35,655 bases of DNA from positions 1 through 35,655 of the forward strand of contig CAYLGT010000008.1 of assembly GCA_964383465.1 (NCBI GenBank), read 5' to 3'. The DNA comes from CAYLGT01 sp964383465 (GTDB lineage Bacteria > Patescibacteriota > Saccharimonadia > Saccharimonadales > Saccharimonadaceae). The stretch's first letter is position 1; each line of letters begins with the position of its first letter. Below, piece after piece: positions 27,803 through 35,655 of this stretch. The notes under the pieces are model-generated. The model ran no database searches and was not told the DNA's origin. It worked only from the letters and a program-made list of their open reading frames with translations. The position numbers were made by a program, and so were the translations under genes.

Positions 27803-28648
27803 CTAGAGCTGTCCGTTCAGTAAAAGCCACTGATTGGCACGCACCCAGGACTCGACATCGCCAGAATCCAAAAACTCACCCTGCCCAACATATACCTCTA
27901 TGTCCATGTCGCGCGTCATCTCGTTCACGACGTCCGTAAAGAACCACTCACCGTTATAGGCTGGCTTACCTGACCGCATGTAGTCATCGGTATAACGCAT
28001 AACACTGCCTGGCAGGACGTACATGGCACAGTTTTTGATGCGACTTGGCTCAACTTCTGGATCAGCGTGCTCCACGATATGGCTGTAATGACCATCGGGC
28101 GTAAGCGAGATCACGCCGCCCGTCTTGCTCAGGTCTACGTCGGCCCCGACTTCGATGCCGAGGGCAACTGGCTGTTCCATAGCTACCATCTGCTCCACGT
28201 CACTTGGCCCGTCGAGGTTATAGGTCACTGCGTCACCCATCAGGATGACTACGGACTCATCTTCGGCTATATAATCTCGGCAAATCCATATCGGTACCGC
28301 CGTACCATAGCGGGGGTCATGCATGTCTTGTTCCACGAAGTGAAAGCGCACTCCTTCGGGAGGCGTTACCGCCTGGACTAACGCATCTTTGCCTTTGTTG
28401 GCGAGATACTTCTCTAGCTCAACCTGACGGCTATAGTAAGAACGCAGCTGCTCGGCAGGACCACTGACGACGAAGTAGATATCTTTTATACCAGCTTTCA
28501 CACAGTCAGCTACGAGATAGTCGACGGTTGGCCTGTTGCCGAGCGGCAACATACATTTCTCTACCGACTTCGCAACCGGCATGCGGCGCGTACCCCACCC
28601 GGCTGTTGGTATGATCGCTTTCGTTGCTCTAGGCAAAGACGTCATCAA
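27803..28648 (-). CDS. galU: GalU-like sugar-1-phosphate nucleotidyltransferase
   Basis: A 281-residue enzyme that probably makes UDP-glucose from UTP and glucose-1-phosphate. N-terminal nucleotide-binding motif KAIIPTAGWGTRRMPVAKSV with EKCMLPLGNRP (GalU has GLGTRFLPATK and KEMLP), metal-binding Asp in VVILMGDAV, and GEWFFTDVVNEM near the C terminus. ATG 28648 follows GGAG and overlaps the HAD gene by 20 bases. Substrate is not certain from sequence: other nucleotidyltransferases share these motifs. Last gene of its operon. Confidence 0.85.
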   Translation of the reverse strand: MMTSLPRATKAIIPTAGWGTRRMPVAKSVEKCMLPLGNRPTVDYLVADCVKAGIKDIYFVVSGPAEQLRSYYSRQVELEKYLANKGKDALVQAVTPPEGVRFHFVEQDMHDPRYGTAVPIWICRDYIAEDESVVILMGDAVTYNLDGPSDVEQMVAMEQPVALGIEVGADVDLSKTGGVISLTPDGHYSHIVEHADPEVEPSRIKNCAMYVLPGSVMRYTDDYMRSGKPAYNGEWFFTDVVNEMTRDMDIEVYVGQGEFLDSGDVESWVRANQWLLLNGQL

Positions 28649-29228
28649 AGAACTCCTTTACGTCCTTGAGGCTATAAAATATCGGCCAGTCATTTGGTGG
28701 TAGTTTGGCATTTGTTTCCAAACTTACCTGAACAAAACTAACATTCCCTGGAAGCTCATGGCCAATTGGCTTGTCGTCCACCATCCAACATTCATGCTCA
28801 TAGATATCGAGCAGCTCATGCTTGGGCCGAAGTGTCGTAATCACCTCGAGCTCACGCAGGCTCGGACATAGCTGCACTTTAAAGCGCTGAAAATCATCTG
28901 GTCCAAACGTGAATATCTTTACCTCGACACCATGCGCCTGTAGCCCTTTAATCAAATCACCGCATCCATAGATCTCGAACCGACCATCGGCCAACTCAGA
29001 ATTCAGTAACGCTTTGTAGACATGCTGGGCATCGAGCCCCAGATCCCCGAGCTGCTCAGTCATGTCGTGATAATACATGTCACCAAGCGGCTGATAGTAT
29101 TTATCGCGGTCGGCATATGCCTGTGCGACATCGATTCCTTCAAACAGTTCCCCTACTTTGTCGAGAATTTGTCGTCCACTATCGTGCGTTCGAAAAAGGG
29201 TACGATCTAGGTCCAAATACACTATCAT
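28629..29228 (-). CDS. HAD-superfamily phosphatase
   Basis: A 199-residue hydrolase. Motif I is YLDLDRTLF with nucleophile Asp6 and Asp8; motif II Thr lies in IFTFGPDD; motif IV acidic pair in WMVDDKPIGHEL. A helical cap sits between motifs I and II. The substrate is unknown. The start overlaps the yvcK stop as ATGA and the end overlaps galU, so the three are almost certainly co-translated; a sugar-phosphate or phospho-intermediate role is plausible but unproven. Confidence 0.85.
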   Translation of the reverse strand: MIVYLDLDRTLFRTHDSGRQILDKVGELFEGIDVAQAYADRDKYYQPLGDMYYHDMTEQLGDLGLDAQHVYKALLNSELADGRFEIYGCGDLIKGLQAHGVEVKIFTFGPDDFQRFKVQLCPSLRELEVITTLRPKHELLDIYEHECWMVDDKPIGHELPGNVSFVQVSLETNAKLPPNDWPIFYSLKDVKEFFDDVFA

Positions 29229-30226
29229 GCGAAATACATCCTCATTAGTTGTCGTGCCACAACATCTGCGTCATGGCGAATTAAGTTACGTGTTGTAGCG
29301 AGCGGATCAGCGTTTGACGTCGGTCCTACTGGTTTTCTCGCCAAAATTGCGAGTCCTTTTGCAGCCCACTGTCGCTGCTTATTGGCGGCTTCATCTGACT
29401 CCACGAGGTATTCACCTTCGTGAGTATACTTTTTCAACAGTTCCTCACCAGGATTATCGGTGTTGTAGATGACGGCATCGAGAAATGGGCTACCAACGAA
29501 ACGTTCAATCTCGTCTGCAAAGTCATGAACTTTGTAACCCTGCGTCGGACCAGGTTTTGTCACAAGATTCGCCACGTACACACAGCGCGCCTTTGTCTCA
29601 CTCAGCGCACGTGCAATTCCCGGGACAATCAACGCTGGCGCCAAACTCCCATACAGGTTTCCGGGCGCAATCACCACGATGTCGGCTTCCAAAATGGCCC
29701 GCTCCGCGGCAGGATTTACTTGTGCCTCCGGTTCTAGCCAGACTCGTGGTCGCTCCGCCAGAACCGCATGGCCAATCTCGTATTCTCCACGTATCGGCTT
29801 CCCTTCGGCGCCGTCGGCACACAGTGTCACGCTTGTAGTGGTTACCGGTTCAACCTTTCCACTTATGTGCAACACCTCGCCGGCGAGCTCAACGGCCTCT
29901 GTAAAGTCTCCCGTCATTTTTTCGAGTGCGGTCAAAAACAAATTGCCAAACGCATGGCCAGCCAAACTACCTTCTTCGAAGCGGTAGTTGAAAAGATCGC
30001 GAATCTTCGGTGTGTCGCTCAGTGCAACCAAACATTGCCGTATGTCCCCCGGCGGCAAAACTCCCAACTCATCTCGAAGCTGTCCAGTTGACCCTCCGTC
30101 GTCGGCCATGTTCACGAGAGCCGTTATGTCACGAACATAGTGCTTGAGTCCACTAAGTAGCGTGAAGCTCCCCGTGCCCCCACCTATCACGACAAACTTG
30201 GCGCCTCTGAGTGATTCTGTCACCAT
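29225..30226 (-). CDS. yvcK: YvcK/CofD-like protein (gluconeogenesis factor family)
   Basis: A 333-residue cytoplasmic protein of the CofD-like/YvcK family. Signatures: VVIGGGTGSFTLLSGLK, VNMADDGGSTGQLRDELG with LPPGDIRQC, AGHAFGNLFLTAL, and DIVVIAPGNLYGSLAPALIVPGI. In other bacteria YvcK binds UDP-sugars and links carbon metabolism with cell-wall synthesis and shape, which fits the galU neighbour. The start is ATG 30226, one base after the GH1 stop; a weak AGAGG lies upstream. Confidence 0.93.
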   Translation of the reverse strand: MVTESLRGAKFVVIGGGTGSFTLLSGLKHYVRDITALVNMADDGGSTGQLRDELGVLPPGDIRQCLVALSDTPKIRDLFNYRFEEGSLAGHAFGNLFLTALEKMTGDFTEAVELAGEVLHISGKVEPVTTTSVTLCADGAEGKPIRGEYEIGHAVLAERPRVWLEPEAQVNPAAERAILEADIVVIAPGNLYGSLAPALIVPGIARALSETKARCVYVANLVTKPGPTQGYKVHDFADEIERFVGSPFLDAVIYNTDNPGEELLKKYTHEGEYLVESDEAANKQRQWAAKGLAILARKPVGPTSNADPLATTRNLIRHDADVVARQLMRMYFA

Positions 30227-30227
30227 A

Positions 30228-31499
30228 CTATTTGATACCTCTCATCTTTTTTACGATCCGACCATACCACAAGCCACTTTTACGAACCGTTCGCTTCAGA
30301 CCGTTTTCATAATCAACCTCAACTAACCCAAAGCGCGGCCACTTACCATACGCCCACTCGAAGTTATCCATGAAGCTCCAGTGCATATAGCCGATAATCT
30401 CGACACCGCCCTGAAGCGTTTCATACAAAGCGGCGAGTGTCTGAGCGATCCACCACTGACGATACTGATCTTTGTGATCGGCAACGCCATTTTCGGAGAT
30501 TAGCAGCGGCAGATCCCATTTGCTCAGACGCTTGAGGACATGTTTGATGTCATGGGGTCGCATACCCCAACCGAGGTCGTTGACTTTATGCGCCTCACCC
30601 TGCATATGAACGCCCCTGTGAGCATCCGAAAAATAGTAGTTCACACCTATAAAATCGAGATGCTTTTTACCAACATACCGCAGCACTAAATCGTCACGCA
30701 GTAAAAAGTCCAACCAAACAGTGAGCTTGCTCAGTGCCTTACCGTCAGCCACATGTACCCACGCATAGGCTTTTGTAAACCCGACATGGTACCTCGCTCC
30801 CATTTTTTTGGCCAACCTATAAACACGTTTGTGTGCAAGCAACAAATTCCTATACACCCAAAACGCTTTTAGGTAAGAATGTTTCTGAGGCGGCCATTCA
30901 AGTAGTATGTATCCGTGTCCGGCGACAGAATCGGGCTCATTGATCGTCGTAATATATGTCAGCTCTTTTCCAAGTTCGAGTAGCACTTTTTCAGCAAATC
31001 GTACGAAATACTTTATGTTGCTGCTTCTCTCAAACCCGCCCATTTCAGAAAACCACACCGGCTCTGTCCAGTGGTACAGTGTCATAAACGGTTCAAGTCC
31101 AGCCGCTTTCATAGCACGGATGTACTGTCGATAATGTTCAATCCCCTCTTTGCTCCAGACACCTTTCTCTGGTTCAATCCTGGACCACTCTATGCTAAAT
31201 CGAAACGAGTTTAGGTTAAGTTTCTGAGCGATAGCAAAGTCGGTTTTGTATTTGTGAAAATGATCCGTCGCTTTGCCAGAAACATAGTTGTCAGGATTTT
31301 TTGCGTCTGCTTTTATGTCTGGCCATGAGTATAAATGCCCGAGTTTATGCTCTGCGGCACTTGCCAGACCACGCGCATTTTCAAGCTCCCACACCGACCA
31401 GTTGTTATGCGTACCACCCTCTACCTGATGGGCGCTCGTCGATGCTCCCCAGAAGAAGTTCTTGGGAAACGATATGCTCGGTTCTTCTTTCATCTCCAT
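30228..31499 (-). CDS. Glycoside hydrolase family 1 (beta-glucosidase-like)
   Basis: A 423-residue GH1 enzyme. The N terminus FPKNFFWGASTSAHQVEGG and NNWSVWE are typical. The acid/base Glu188 lies in TTINEPDS and the nucleophile Glu336 in LLISENGVA; the C-terminal NFEWAYG region completes the sugar pocket. It would cleave beta-linked glucosides or galactosides. No signal peptide, so substrates are intracellular. ATG 31499 lies 2 bases after a TATACT box; ATG 31493, 8 bases after, is an equally good leaderless start. Confidence 0.94.
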   Translation of the reverse strand: MEMKEEPSISFPKNFFWGASTSAHQVEGGTHNNWSVWELENARGLASAAEHKLGHLYSWPDIKADAKNPDNYVSGKATDHFHKYKTDFAIAQKLNLNSFRFSIEWSRIEPEKGVWSKEGIEHYRQYIRAMKAAGLEPFMTLYHWTEPVWFSEMGGFERSSNIKYFVRFAEKVLLELGKELTYITTINEPDSVAGHGYILLEWPPQKHSYLKAFWVYRNLLLAHKRVYRLAKKMGARYHVGFTKAYAWVHVADGKALSKLTVWLDFLLRDDLVLRYVGKKHLDFIGVNYYFSDAHRGVHMQGEAHKVNDLGWGMRPHDIKHVLKRLSKWDLPLLISENGVADHKDQYRQWWIAQTLAALYETLQGGVEIIGYMHWSFMDNFEWAYGKWPRFGLVEVDYENGLKRTVRKSGLWYGRIVKKMRGIK

Positions 31500-31501
31500 C
31501 T

Positions 31502-31507
31502 AGTATA
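31502..31507 (-). promoter_or_regulatory. TATACT -10 box before the GH1 gene
   Basis: Minus-strand TATACT, 8 bases before ATG 31493. No clear -35. Its spacing repeats that of rluB and der. Confidence 0.4.
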
Positions 31508-31513
31508 ACGCAC

Positions 31514-32029
31514 CTAGACGTCGTGAATCGGCCGCTTCAACTCAAGCGAATTAACGTTGTATGTGCCATTCGTTTCCAGGTGATACTCGACGAAATGATC
31601 CGCCCGAAAATAGTCACCGGTTTGTGAGTCCTTGTAGTACAGTTCGGCGTTTTTGTAGCTATCATGCGTAAGGGAAGGACCCTTATAGACTGAAAACTCA
31701 CGCTCACCACCCGGCTGCAAAGGATAGTCCAGCTCCTTACGCTGACCACAAAGACTTATTTTGTCCAGTTCAACAGGTCGAGTCGAAAGGTTTCGAACGG
31801 TCGCCCAGACTTCGGTATTTGTGCCGCTCAAGTTGTACTTTACTCGCACGACCGCCACTTCAGGAACCTGTTTGATTCCGTCCTGGTACAAGCCTTTCGC
31901 CTCTTCGCGCTTCATCGCACGCTCTTCAGCATAGTCCGCCGTCGGCGCATCGTTATCCCAACTGTCTTTCGGCGCTTCAAACCCTGGCTTGCCTGCAAGT
32001 AAGTTCTTAAATACGTCCCAAGCGCCCAT
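31514..32029 (-). CDS. Hypothetical 171-aa protein
   Basis: Unrecognised soluble protein. ATG 32029 follows GGAGG at three bases. N terminus (MGAWDVFKNLLAGKPGF) and a charged stretch (AEERAMKREEAKGLYQDG) precede a C-terminal half rich in beta strands (VAVVRVKYNLSGTNTEVWAT; VELDKISLCG; GEREFSVYKG), suggesting a beta-sandwich-like domain. No signal peptide. It follows the Excalibur protein by eight bases and is probably in the same operon. Confidence 0.7.
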   Translation of the reverse strand: MGAWDVFKNLLAGKPGFEAPKDSWDNDAPTADYAEERAMKREEAKGLYQDGIKQVPEVAVVRVKYNLSGTNTEVWATVRNLSTRPVELDKISLCGQRKELDYPLQPGGEREFSVYKGPSLTHDSYKNAELYYKDSQTGDYFRADHFVEYHLETNGTYNVNSLELKRPIHDV

Positions 32030-32037
32030 AGACCCTC

Positions 32038-32562
32038 CTATTTCTCGCAGGCGACGCCGTCACCATCACGATCAAGACGTGTTTCGTATGACGGGTCTGA
32101 CTTTGCGATGTTAAACACACCCTCGTTAAACGCTGCTGTACAGTTCTCAAACTTCTTACCGCCAGTCGGAGCACTTTCAGTTTTGTTTGCAACGTTCGCC
32201 TGGGCTGCCTTCGTTACTTGTCCGTCAGTCGTTTCATAGGGCGTCTGGCTGTTGACGTAGCCAAGGCCACCGCCGAGCCACGCAACTGTGACGATTGCAA
32301 GTACCGGCATGAGTGGGCTTTTTTTGAAACCTTCTGGGTCACGCACATACCAGATGATCATAATTACAACTGGAATGATCGGCAGTACGACCAGCCAGAG
32401 CAGATACCCGACGACTATTCGTTTTAGCTTTGACCAGTTCTCGTAGCGAAATTTAAACCATGGTAGACGAGACAGCAGATAATCAGCCCCGTGAAGAATT
32501 GGTCCCTTCTCTTCGTTTTTTGTCACAACTGTCGCTTCTTTTGCTGCACGTTTTTGGGCCAT
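32038..32562 (-). CDS. Membrane protein with C-terminal Excalibur domain
   Basis: A 174-residue protein from ATG 32562 (a GTG at 32607 is possible). A basic cytoplasmic N terminus, two TM helices at about residues 52-72 and 86-102, a Thr/Ala-rich linker, then an extracellular Excalibur domain of about 40 residues: KKFENCTAAFNEG ... RLDRDGDGVACEK, with the Ca2+-binding DxDxDG loop and two Cys able to form a disulfide. The domain is common in surface proteins of Gram-positive bacteria. Role unknown; probably at the cell surface. Confidence 0.85.
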   Translation of the reverse strand: MAQKRAAKEATVVTKNEEKGPILHGADYLLSRLPWFKFRYENWSKLKRIVVGYLLWLVVLPIIPVVIMIIWYVRDPEGFKKSPLMPVLAIVTVAWLGGGLGYVNSQTPYETTDGQVTKAAQANVANKTESAPTGGKKFENCTAAFNEGVFNIAKSDPSYETRLDRDGDGVACEK

Positions 32563-32599
32563 AGTGGTTTCTCTCACTCCTCTTATATATCTAGCTCGA

Positions 32600-34144
32600 T
32601 TATACACCGAGAGTTTTGGTATCGATACTTATAGCGTCTTCACCAAACAACTTTTGGATTCGAAGAACGATGGATTTTTCGTGGCGACCAAGCAGCTCCG
32701 ACAACTCGGAAACACTCGCGCCGTGCTGAAACTTTTCGCCCAGTAGCCCGTCATCCGCTTTCGTCCACGGCCGGTAAGCATTCGGGTGTTTTTCGCGCAT
32801 CTTTTCGAGTCGTTCACTCCACGTACTTGCTTGCTTTTTTGTCTTCTTGGCCTCGGCTTTTTCACGCTTTTTTGCGTTTGCTCGCAGCGCCTCGTACTTT
32901 TTGGCGGCAAGTGCTGAACGACTTCGCAGTGTCTCATCGATATACAGCGCATCTTCACTCACTTTGAGTGCCATGCGGTTGATCCCGCTCAGGCTCAAGC
33001 TGTCGAGCCGACGAACGCGCGAAAGTGCTACATAGCCCATACCCTCTACAAACGCTTTTCGCAGATCGATACGTGCGGCGTCCAGTGTCATACCCTGGCT
33101 TTTGTGCACAGTGATTGCCCATGCCAAACGAAGCGGTATCTGACTCAGCCCTGCTCTTTTTTTGTCGCCGTCACGCAGCTCCCAGCTATCAGGCTTCATG
33201 GTGACAGTACGTCCATTTTTAAACTCAACAACTGGGTAGTCGCTCCCCTTTTCAAACTCAACGACCGTCCCGATACTCCCGTTGCTGTACTTGCGGTCGG
33301 TACTGTTTTTGATGGCCATCACCAAACTGCCCTGCTTGAGTGCTAGACGTTCCACGGCCAGGCAGGACTGCTTGAGTCGCTGGACATAATTTTCACTACC
33401 GGTCGTAACCATTTCGTAGTAATGCGTTTCACCAGGAAGTGACTGTAGTCGTCCCTGGTTGATGGCATCGACATCGATGTTTACCGTATGAAGTTCGGTT
33501 ATGCCGTCGCCGTCGAGATCGGCATCGATTCTGTTCATCAGTGTCTCAGCGTGATGGCGGCGTAAATCTCCGGCCCTAAGTGCGTTTAGTATCCCCAAAA
33601 ACACATCGTCATCCTGACGGTGCTGTTCTTCGAGGTAGCACACCACGAGATCCAGCTCGTCCCATACTTTCGAACCAGTTACGAAGCCACCCTCACGACT
33701 ATCGTTTCGATTGACCGGCGGCAACTGGAAAAAGTCACCGCATAGCACCACTTGTATACCGCCAAATGGCCGATCGTCGTCACGCACAACCCTACAGACC
33801 GTGTCGACCATATCAAGCCGATAGTCATGCAGCATAGAAATCTCGTCGATCACTAACACGTCAGTGGTTTCTATGATGTCGCGCCGACTTTTGAGTAGGT
33901 AGTCTTCGAAGTCATCACTGAGTTCGTCGTGCACGCCGATTCCGCTCCAGCTGTGAATCGTAGTCCCACCCAGGTGTGTGGCCGCAAGACCCGTAGTGGC
34001 CGTCACTGACACGTGTTTACCCTCATGCTTGGCTTGTCGAATAAATTGGTTGAGCACGTAGGTTTTCCCTGACCCGGCCGGTCCAGTAAGGAGCACATTG
34101 TGCCCCGCATGTAGTACTTCAAGTGCAAGAGCTTGATCCATCAT
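32600..34144 (-). CDS. PIF1-like / RecD2-type superfamily 1 helicase
   Basis: A 514-residue ATP-dependent DNA helicase. Walker A GPAGSGKT at 21-28, Ia TATTGLAATHLGG, DEXX box VIDEISML (Asp100-Glu101), CGDFFQLPPV (motif III), and near the C terminus VHKSQGMTLD and GYVALSRVR (motifs V-VI). PIF1 helicases usually act on G-quadruplexes, R-loops or stalled forks. The last 60 residues (YRPWTKADDGLL ... VSELSELLGRHEKSIVLR) resemble a Myb/SANT- or sigma-like HTH that could bind DNA. ATG 34144 overlaps the hydrolase stop as ATGA. Confidence 0.92.
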   Translation of the reverse strand: MMDQALALEVLHAGHNVLLTGPAGSGKTYVLNQFIRQAKHEGKHVSVTATTGLAATHLGGTTIHSWSGIGVHDELSDDFEDYLLKSRRDIIETTDVLVIDEISMLHDYRLDMVDTVCRVVRDDDRPFGGIQVVLCGDFFQLPPVNRNDSREGGFVTGSKVWDELDLVVCYLEEQHRQDDDVFLGILNALRAGDLRRHHAETLMNRIDADLDGDGITELHTVNIDVDAINQGRLQSLPGETHYYEMVTTGSENYVQRLKQSCLAVERLALKQGSLVMAIKNSTDRKYSNGSIGTVVEFEKGSDYPVVEFKNGRTVTMKPDSWELRDGDKKRAGLSQIPLRLAWAITVHKSQGMTLDAARIDLRKAFVEGMGYVALSRVRRLDSLSLSGINRMALKVSEDALYIDETLRSRSALAAKKYEALRANAKKREKAEAKKTKKQASTWSERLEKMREKHPNAYRPWTKADDGLLGEKFQHGASVSELSELLGRHEKSIVLRIQKLFGEDAISIDTKTLGV

Positions 34145-34950
34145 GAGAGCAACCCTTTGAGCTCCGCAGCGACTCTACTTACATAACTGCCAACTATCTC
34201 GTGACCGACAAGCAGCCGTTTTGCTCGTATGTACCGCGAATGTTTCGCCACATCACGTATGCGTCCGCCGATCACGAATGGGTCGAATGCCCCGTAAAGT
34301 ATGCTCACTGGTTTCTTTAGTCGCACGATGTCATGCGCTGTTGTTTGGTTGAGGATGTTCGCTCGAAGTGCAAGTATGTACGAATCGACGTTGCCGTGAT
34401 CGACGTCGAAATCAGGATTCACTAACTTGTACTTTTTGGCGAGGTGAGAAAGTTTGACGATGTTGTTTGGGTTGAGTATGGCGAATTCATAGAGTCGTCG
34501 TAGCTGTTCGTCACGCTCGGCGAATAGTTTGTGATCGTCAGACTTATCGACGTTATAGAGCGGCGGGCTACACAGTAGCAGCGAGTCAACCAGAAGTGGA
34601 AACCGTTTTGCGAACTCTACGGCGACGAGCGATCCCATCGAGTGACCAACAAGCACAATCGGCTGGATCCGAGCATGAACGGCCAGTGTTTTGGCCAGCG
34701 CCTTGGCCTGGGTTGGCGCATCGTAGGTGGCCCAATCTGGACGCGGTGAATCTCCAAATCCAAGCAGATCGATGACGAGAAAATCTACATCGGCATCAAG
34801 TGACTCAAGCACCTCATCCCATGTTTGGCCCGAGTTACCGATACCATGCAAAAACACCACCGTCTTTTTCGCCCTACTCGCCCGCGACTCACGATACACA
34901 TGAAGCGTATACGGCACGCGAAGATAGCGATGGACGAGCGTATCAAACAC
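34141..34950 (-). CDS. Alpha/beta-hydrolase
   Basis: A 269-residue hydrolase. Oxyanion motif FLHGIGNSGQTW, nucleophile elbow VGHSMGS with Ser104, Asp223 in YGAFDPFV and His250 in LVGHEIVG form a complete catalytic triad. No signal peptide, so cytoplasmic. The substrate cannot be told from sequence (esterase, thioesterase or lipase types share this fold). It starts three bases after the TyrA-like gene and overlaps the helicase gene. Confidence 0.88.
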   Translation of the reverse strand: MFDTLVHRYLRVPYTLHVYRESRASRAKKTVVFLHGIGNSGQTWDEVLESLDADVDFLVIDLLGFGDSPRPDWATYDAPTQAKALAKTLAVHARIQPIVLVGHSMGSLVAVEFAKRFPLLVDSLLLCSPPLYNVDKSDDHKLFAERDEQLRRLYEFAILNPNNIVKLSHLAKKYKLVNPDFDVDHGNVDSYILALRANILNQTTAHDIVRLKKPVSILYGAFDPFVIGGRIRDVAKHSRYIRAKRLLVGHEIVGSYVSRVAAELKGLLS

Positions 34951-34953
34951 GAT

Positions 34954-35655
34954 TTAGCCTTTGTCGATTTCGTTATCAATTGCTTCTGCAGCTTTTAGAA
35001 ATCGTCCGCGAATTTCCGAAGTGTAAGGATTTCCTTTCTGAATTGTTCGGAAGAGTTCAGCTGAGTGATGTTTTTCCAGCTCTGCAAGGTCGAGCAGTCG
35101 TTGAAATGATGGCGTGTGAAGCTTCTCTTCGTGGATCTTCATCACCTCAAGCGTGTGCGCGATGAAAAACGTCAACCCCTGCACCGTCGCGATTCCGCGA
35201 TCATGTTCTTCTGCGCTCATTTCCATCACGTTGAGATCGACCGACTCAGCGAAATTCTTGATCATATCGTATTCATCCGCCGTCGAAACGTCTGGGCACA
35301 TGATGATCGTATGACCTTTGACACTTACGCCGGCTGACTCTGGGCCGAACATCGGGTGTGTTGCGACAACTTTTTGATCTGGCATGTGCTTGGAAATTTT
35401 CTGTAGCGGTTCGGTTTTGACCGAGCAGACGTCGACAATAACGCTCGTCGGTGACAAGTGGGGCTTGATCGACGCCAATACTTCATCGTAACTTTCGAGC
35501 GGAGTTGCTAGTACCACATAATCACACCCGGCGACTTCATCGAGCGGAGCATACCAGGAACTGTTTACTCCACGATGACTATATACGAGCACTTTTGCGT
35601 GCGAGCTGAGCTTTTCGGCTAAGAATTTGCCAAAACTGCCAAAGCCGATGATACC
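34954..35655 (-). CDS. Prephenate/arogenate dehydrogenase family protein (5' cut by window end)
   Basis: The frame stays open to the end of the window; 233 residues are visible. The Rossmann motif GIIGFGSFGKFLAEKL lies at the very edge, followed by ADP-binding strands (CDYVVLATPLESYDEVL) and the TyrA motifs VDVCSVK and THPMFGPESAG, with a helical dimerisation domain at the C terminus. It would oxidise prephenate or arogenate with NAD(P). No other aromatic pathway gene is visible, so it might serve another substrate or supply tyrosine from scavenged precursors; this is inference. Confidence 0.88.
   Translation of the reverse strand, partial: GIIGFGSFGKFLAEKLSSHAKVLVYSHRGVNSSWYAPLDEVAGCDYVVLATPLESYDEVLASIKPHLSPTSVIVDVCSVKTEPLQKISKHMPDQKVVATHPMFGPESAGVSVKGHTIIMCPDVSTADEYDMIKNFAESVDLNVMEMSAEEHDRGIATVQGLTFFIAHTLEVMKIHEEKLHTPSFQRLLDLAELEKHHSAELFRTIQKGNPYTSEIRGRFLKAAEAIDNEIDKG

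Overview
The window looks like a chromosomal scaffold from a reduced-genome bacterium of the Patescibacteria/CPR, most probably Saccharibacteria (TM7). This is an inference from several things together: a compact mraZ-rsmH-ftsL-ftsI-mraY-ftsW-murG-ftsQ cluster without murC-F; a gene fusing sigma region 4 to HARE-type winged helices; a solitary VirD4/TrwB-like ATPase; a PIF1-type helicase; a YvcK homologue; very small intergenic gaps; and promoters with TATACT/TATAAT -10 boxes, several placed only 7-9 bases before a start codon. A 100-N block at 1870-1969 marks this as a scaffolded assembly.

Layout. 1-4040: tail of an upstream gene, rluB, a tandemly duplicated two-gene membrane cassette on the minus strand (second copy broken by the N gap), then der and pth. 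4041-6420: an accessory stretch of small orphan genes, each with its own promoter, structured leader and terminator. 6420-7110: no protein gene, but a minus-strand transcription unit of about 530 nt with strong promoter, many helices and a strong terminator, which I call a large structured ncRNA. 7116-10832: dprA, a small convergent gene, and topA. 10870-14641: the most unusual part, an array of small transcription units. Most encode a small multi-TM protein ending in a PEDDPxWxNYxP-like tail plus a small partner. Five units end in copies of one elaborate terminator element whose outer arms are conserved while its apical hairpin changes sequence but stays paired. 14642-18729: sigma4/HARE-HTH regulator with tandem promoters, then the membrane-anchored VirD4-like ATPase. 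18730-19341: non-coding.

19342-27720 (minus): the division and cell-wall cluster. It is preceded by a promoter overlapped by four GTGGG boxes on one helical face, the expected MraZ operator. 27725-35655 (minus): a tightly packed run of TyrA-like dehydrogenase (cut by the window end), alpha/beta hydrolase, PIF1-like helicase, Excalibur-domain membrane protein, hypothetical, GH1 glycosidase, YvcK, HAD phosphatase and GalU-like nucleotidyltransferase, closed by a strong terminator just before the mraZ promoter.

Functionally, the core genes cover ribosome assembly and tRNA recycling (rluB, der, pth, rsmH), DNA topology and uptake/recombination (topA, dprA, perhaps the VirD4-like ATPase) and septal peptidoglycan synthesis (mraY, murG, ftsW, ftsI, ftsL, ftsQ). 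The best candidates for an undescribed system are the terminator-linked membrane-protein array (10870-14223) and the large RNA beside dprA (about 6573-7106).
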